Assembly (NCBI GenBank): GCA_021806235.1
Contig: JAJZXU010000024.1
Span: 62,001-126,000 of the forward strand
DNA length: 64,000 nucleotides
Source of the DNA: Thermoplasmata archaeon
Lineage (GTDB): Archaea; Thermoplasmatota; Thermoplasmata; Thermoplasmatales; Thermoplasmataceae
Reading direction: 5' to 3'
How positions within the stretch are numbered: position 1 is the stretch's first letter; every line of letters starts with the position of its first letter. The position numbers and the translations under genes were made by a program. A model generated the notes under the pieces. The model was not told where the DNA came from. It saw nothing but the letters and a program-made list of their open reading frames with translations, and made no database searches. Shown here piece after piece: positions 62,854-64,000 of the stretch.

Positions 62854-64000
62854 AAATCTCACCCATGACATATTTTAATAATTCTTCTGAATTCTTTATG
62901 ATAATTCTACATATTTCCTTAGAACTGCCAGTAAATTTAGATGGATCCATTGCATATTCTAAATCTTTATTGCTTATAAATTTATATATTCCATTTTTTA
63001 TTAATGAGTTCTTTAAACCTATATTATTTTCATAGGCATACATCGATGATTTCCTTACAAATTCATGTGCATCCTGCCTTGGCATTCCATTTTTTGTTAA
63101 TGTGATTGTTATGCTCTCCGACATAATAAATTGATCGTTTATTACTTTTTTTAACATTTCATCCTTATTTATATACAGGTTTGAAAATACGTCATTCATT
63201 TTATTCAGAACATCATCGATTAATATTGATGCATACGGTATTGTAAACCTTTCATCTGCACTGTTTGTTAAATCACGTTCATGCCACTGTACGGCTGATT
63301 CATATTCAGGTGTAATGAATGACCTTAACAGTCTTGATAGGCTAACAATATTCTCAGAAACTATAGGGTTTCTTTTACTTGGCATTGAACTTGAACCCAC
63401 CTGTTCCCGGTCATTGAAATATTCAGATACCTCATTTATTTCAGGCCGCTGCAAATTCCTTATCTCAGTTGCAAATTTTTCCAGGGAAACAGATATATTA
63501 TTTACTATTGATAAATACTCTATATACCTGTCACGGTCAACAATCTGATTTGTTGCTATTTCATGGGTTATACCCAGGATATCGCATGTTTTTTCCTGTA
63601 TTTTCAATGCATTTTCTCCGAGGGCTGCACCGGTACCTACCGGTCCTGATATTTTGCCAGCTATTATCCTTTTCTTTGCGTCGTTTAATCTCTCTATATG
63701 CCTGTTTATTTCAGATAGATAAACGGATAATTTCAATCCAAATGTTATCGGTGATGCATGCTGCCCGTGTGTTCTTCCAACCATTATAGTATCTTCATTT
63801 TCCCTTATTAATTTTACAAGTGTTTTACTTAAATTAAGCATATCAGAAATCATTATATTTACTGCCATTTTTAGCTGTAATGCTGTTGCGGAATCATTAA
63901 TATCATTTGATGTTACCCCGAAATGCACATAATTTCTTCCCTCACTGCATTTCTCGGTTAACGCCTCAACTATTGCCATAACATCATGATTTATTTTTTT
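62843..64000 (-). CDS. purB: Adenylosuccinate lyase (5' end outside window)
   Basis: Cleaves adenylosuccinate to AMP and SAICAR to AICAR; partner of PurA at 45.7 kb. The frame is open to the right window edge (KINHDVMAIVEALTEKC precedes the first internal Met), so about 60-70 N-terminal residues are missing. HFGVTSNDINDSATA carries a catalytic Ser/Thr-rich loop, GRTHGQHASPITFG has the catalytic histidine, and the fumarase signature is GSSSMPSKRNP. Ends in an 11-bp overlap with a wHTH-like gene. Confidence 0.95.
   Translation of the reverse strand, partial: KKINHDVMAIVEALTEKCSEGRNYVHFGVTSNDINDSATALQLKMAVNIMISDMLNLSKTLVKLIRENEDTIMVGRTHGQHASPITFGLKLSVYLSEINRHIERLNDAKKRIIAGKISGPVGTGAALGENALKIQEKTCDILGITHEIATNQIVDRDRYIEYLSIVNNISVSLEKFATEIRNLQRPEINEVSEYFNDREQVGSSSMPSKRNPIVSENIVSLSRLLRSFITPEYESAVQWHERDLTNSADERFTIPYASILIDDVLNKMNDVFSNLYINKDEMLKKVINDQFIMSESITITLTKNGMPRQDAHEFVRKSSMYAYENNIGLKNSLIKNGIYKFISNKDLEYAMDPSKFTGSSKEICRIIIKNSEELLKYVMGEIYDQ

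Overview
The window is a low-GC, gene-dense archaeal chromosome segment. Its content points to the Thermoplasmatales, and most likely to a Ferroplasma/Acidiplasma-type acidophile. Signs of this are a VAT/CDC48 ATPase, an archaeal proteasome alpha subunit, aRF1, an archaeal GINS, ribosomal proteins eS17 and eL41, an intron-bearing tRNA-Trp, a BadF-type (2-keto-3-deoxygluconate kinase-like) sugar kinase, a HemQ-like protein, and a B12-type ribonucleotide reductase with an intein in its CGEQPLL motif. The genus is inferred from gene content and style, not from a database search.

Layout. 1-2.8 kb: 3' part of VAT and a convergent K+ channel. 2.8-5.1 kb: transposase debris and a VapBC pair. 5.2-12.6 kb: aRF1, UMP kinase, a PadR-controlled ABC exporter, sugar kinase, homocitrate synthase-like enzyme and a methyltransferase. 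13-17 kb: YeeE/YedE-type sulfur transporter, a possible TusA-like protein, a secreted protein and a two-domain regulator. 17.6-21.9 kb: a complete ECF transporter (S, fused A1A2, T) and a HAD phosphatase. 22-26 kb: a broken DUF3782-like gene, Mtq2-type methyltransferase plus DRG GTPase, acylphosphatase. 26-32 kb: threonine dehydratase, MFS carrier, and a tetrahydrofolate one-carbon operon (ftcD-fchA-fhs). 32-41.6 kb: intein-containing ribonucleotide reductase, GH57 plus GT4 polysaccharide pair, APC permease, acetoacetyl-CoA synthetase. 41.6-45.5 kb: a duplicated gene junction around inserted DNA, a second VapBC and IS remnants. 45.5-52.7 kb: tRNA-Glu, purA, psmA, TatD, GINS, a zinc-site small protein, GT2, cysteine synthase. 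52.8-58.3 kb: the most disturbed stretch, with a twice-broken SEC-C-type gene, two copies of tRNA-Trp flanking an archaeal ATPase, IS21 debris and a RelBE pair. 58.3-64 kb: a GntR/DUF1648 pair, eL41, UspA, eS17, rhodanese/HemQ and purB (cut by the window edge).

Together this is a housekeeping backbone (translation, purine, C1, proteolysis, replication) broken by islands of decayed insertion sequences and toxin-antitoxin pairs. The observations most worth checking are: the 142-bp tRNA-Trp duplication that brackets a 1.7-kb ATPase segment; the tRNA-Trp intron, which can be read as a box C/D guide RNA aimed at C34 and C39; the duplicated acsA/racemase junction around an inserted segment; a paired long/short repeat family; a 35-codon eL41 gene; and perfect palindromes in front of several regulators. 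I found no CRISPR array, rRNA or clear defence island.
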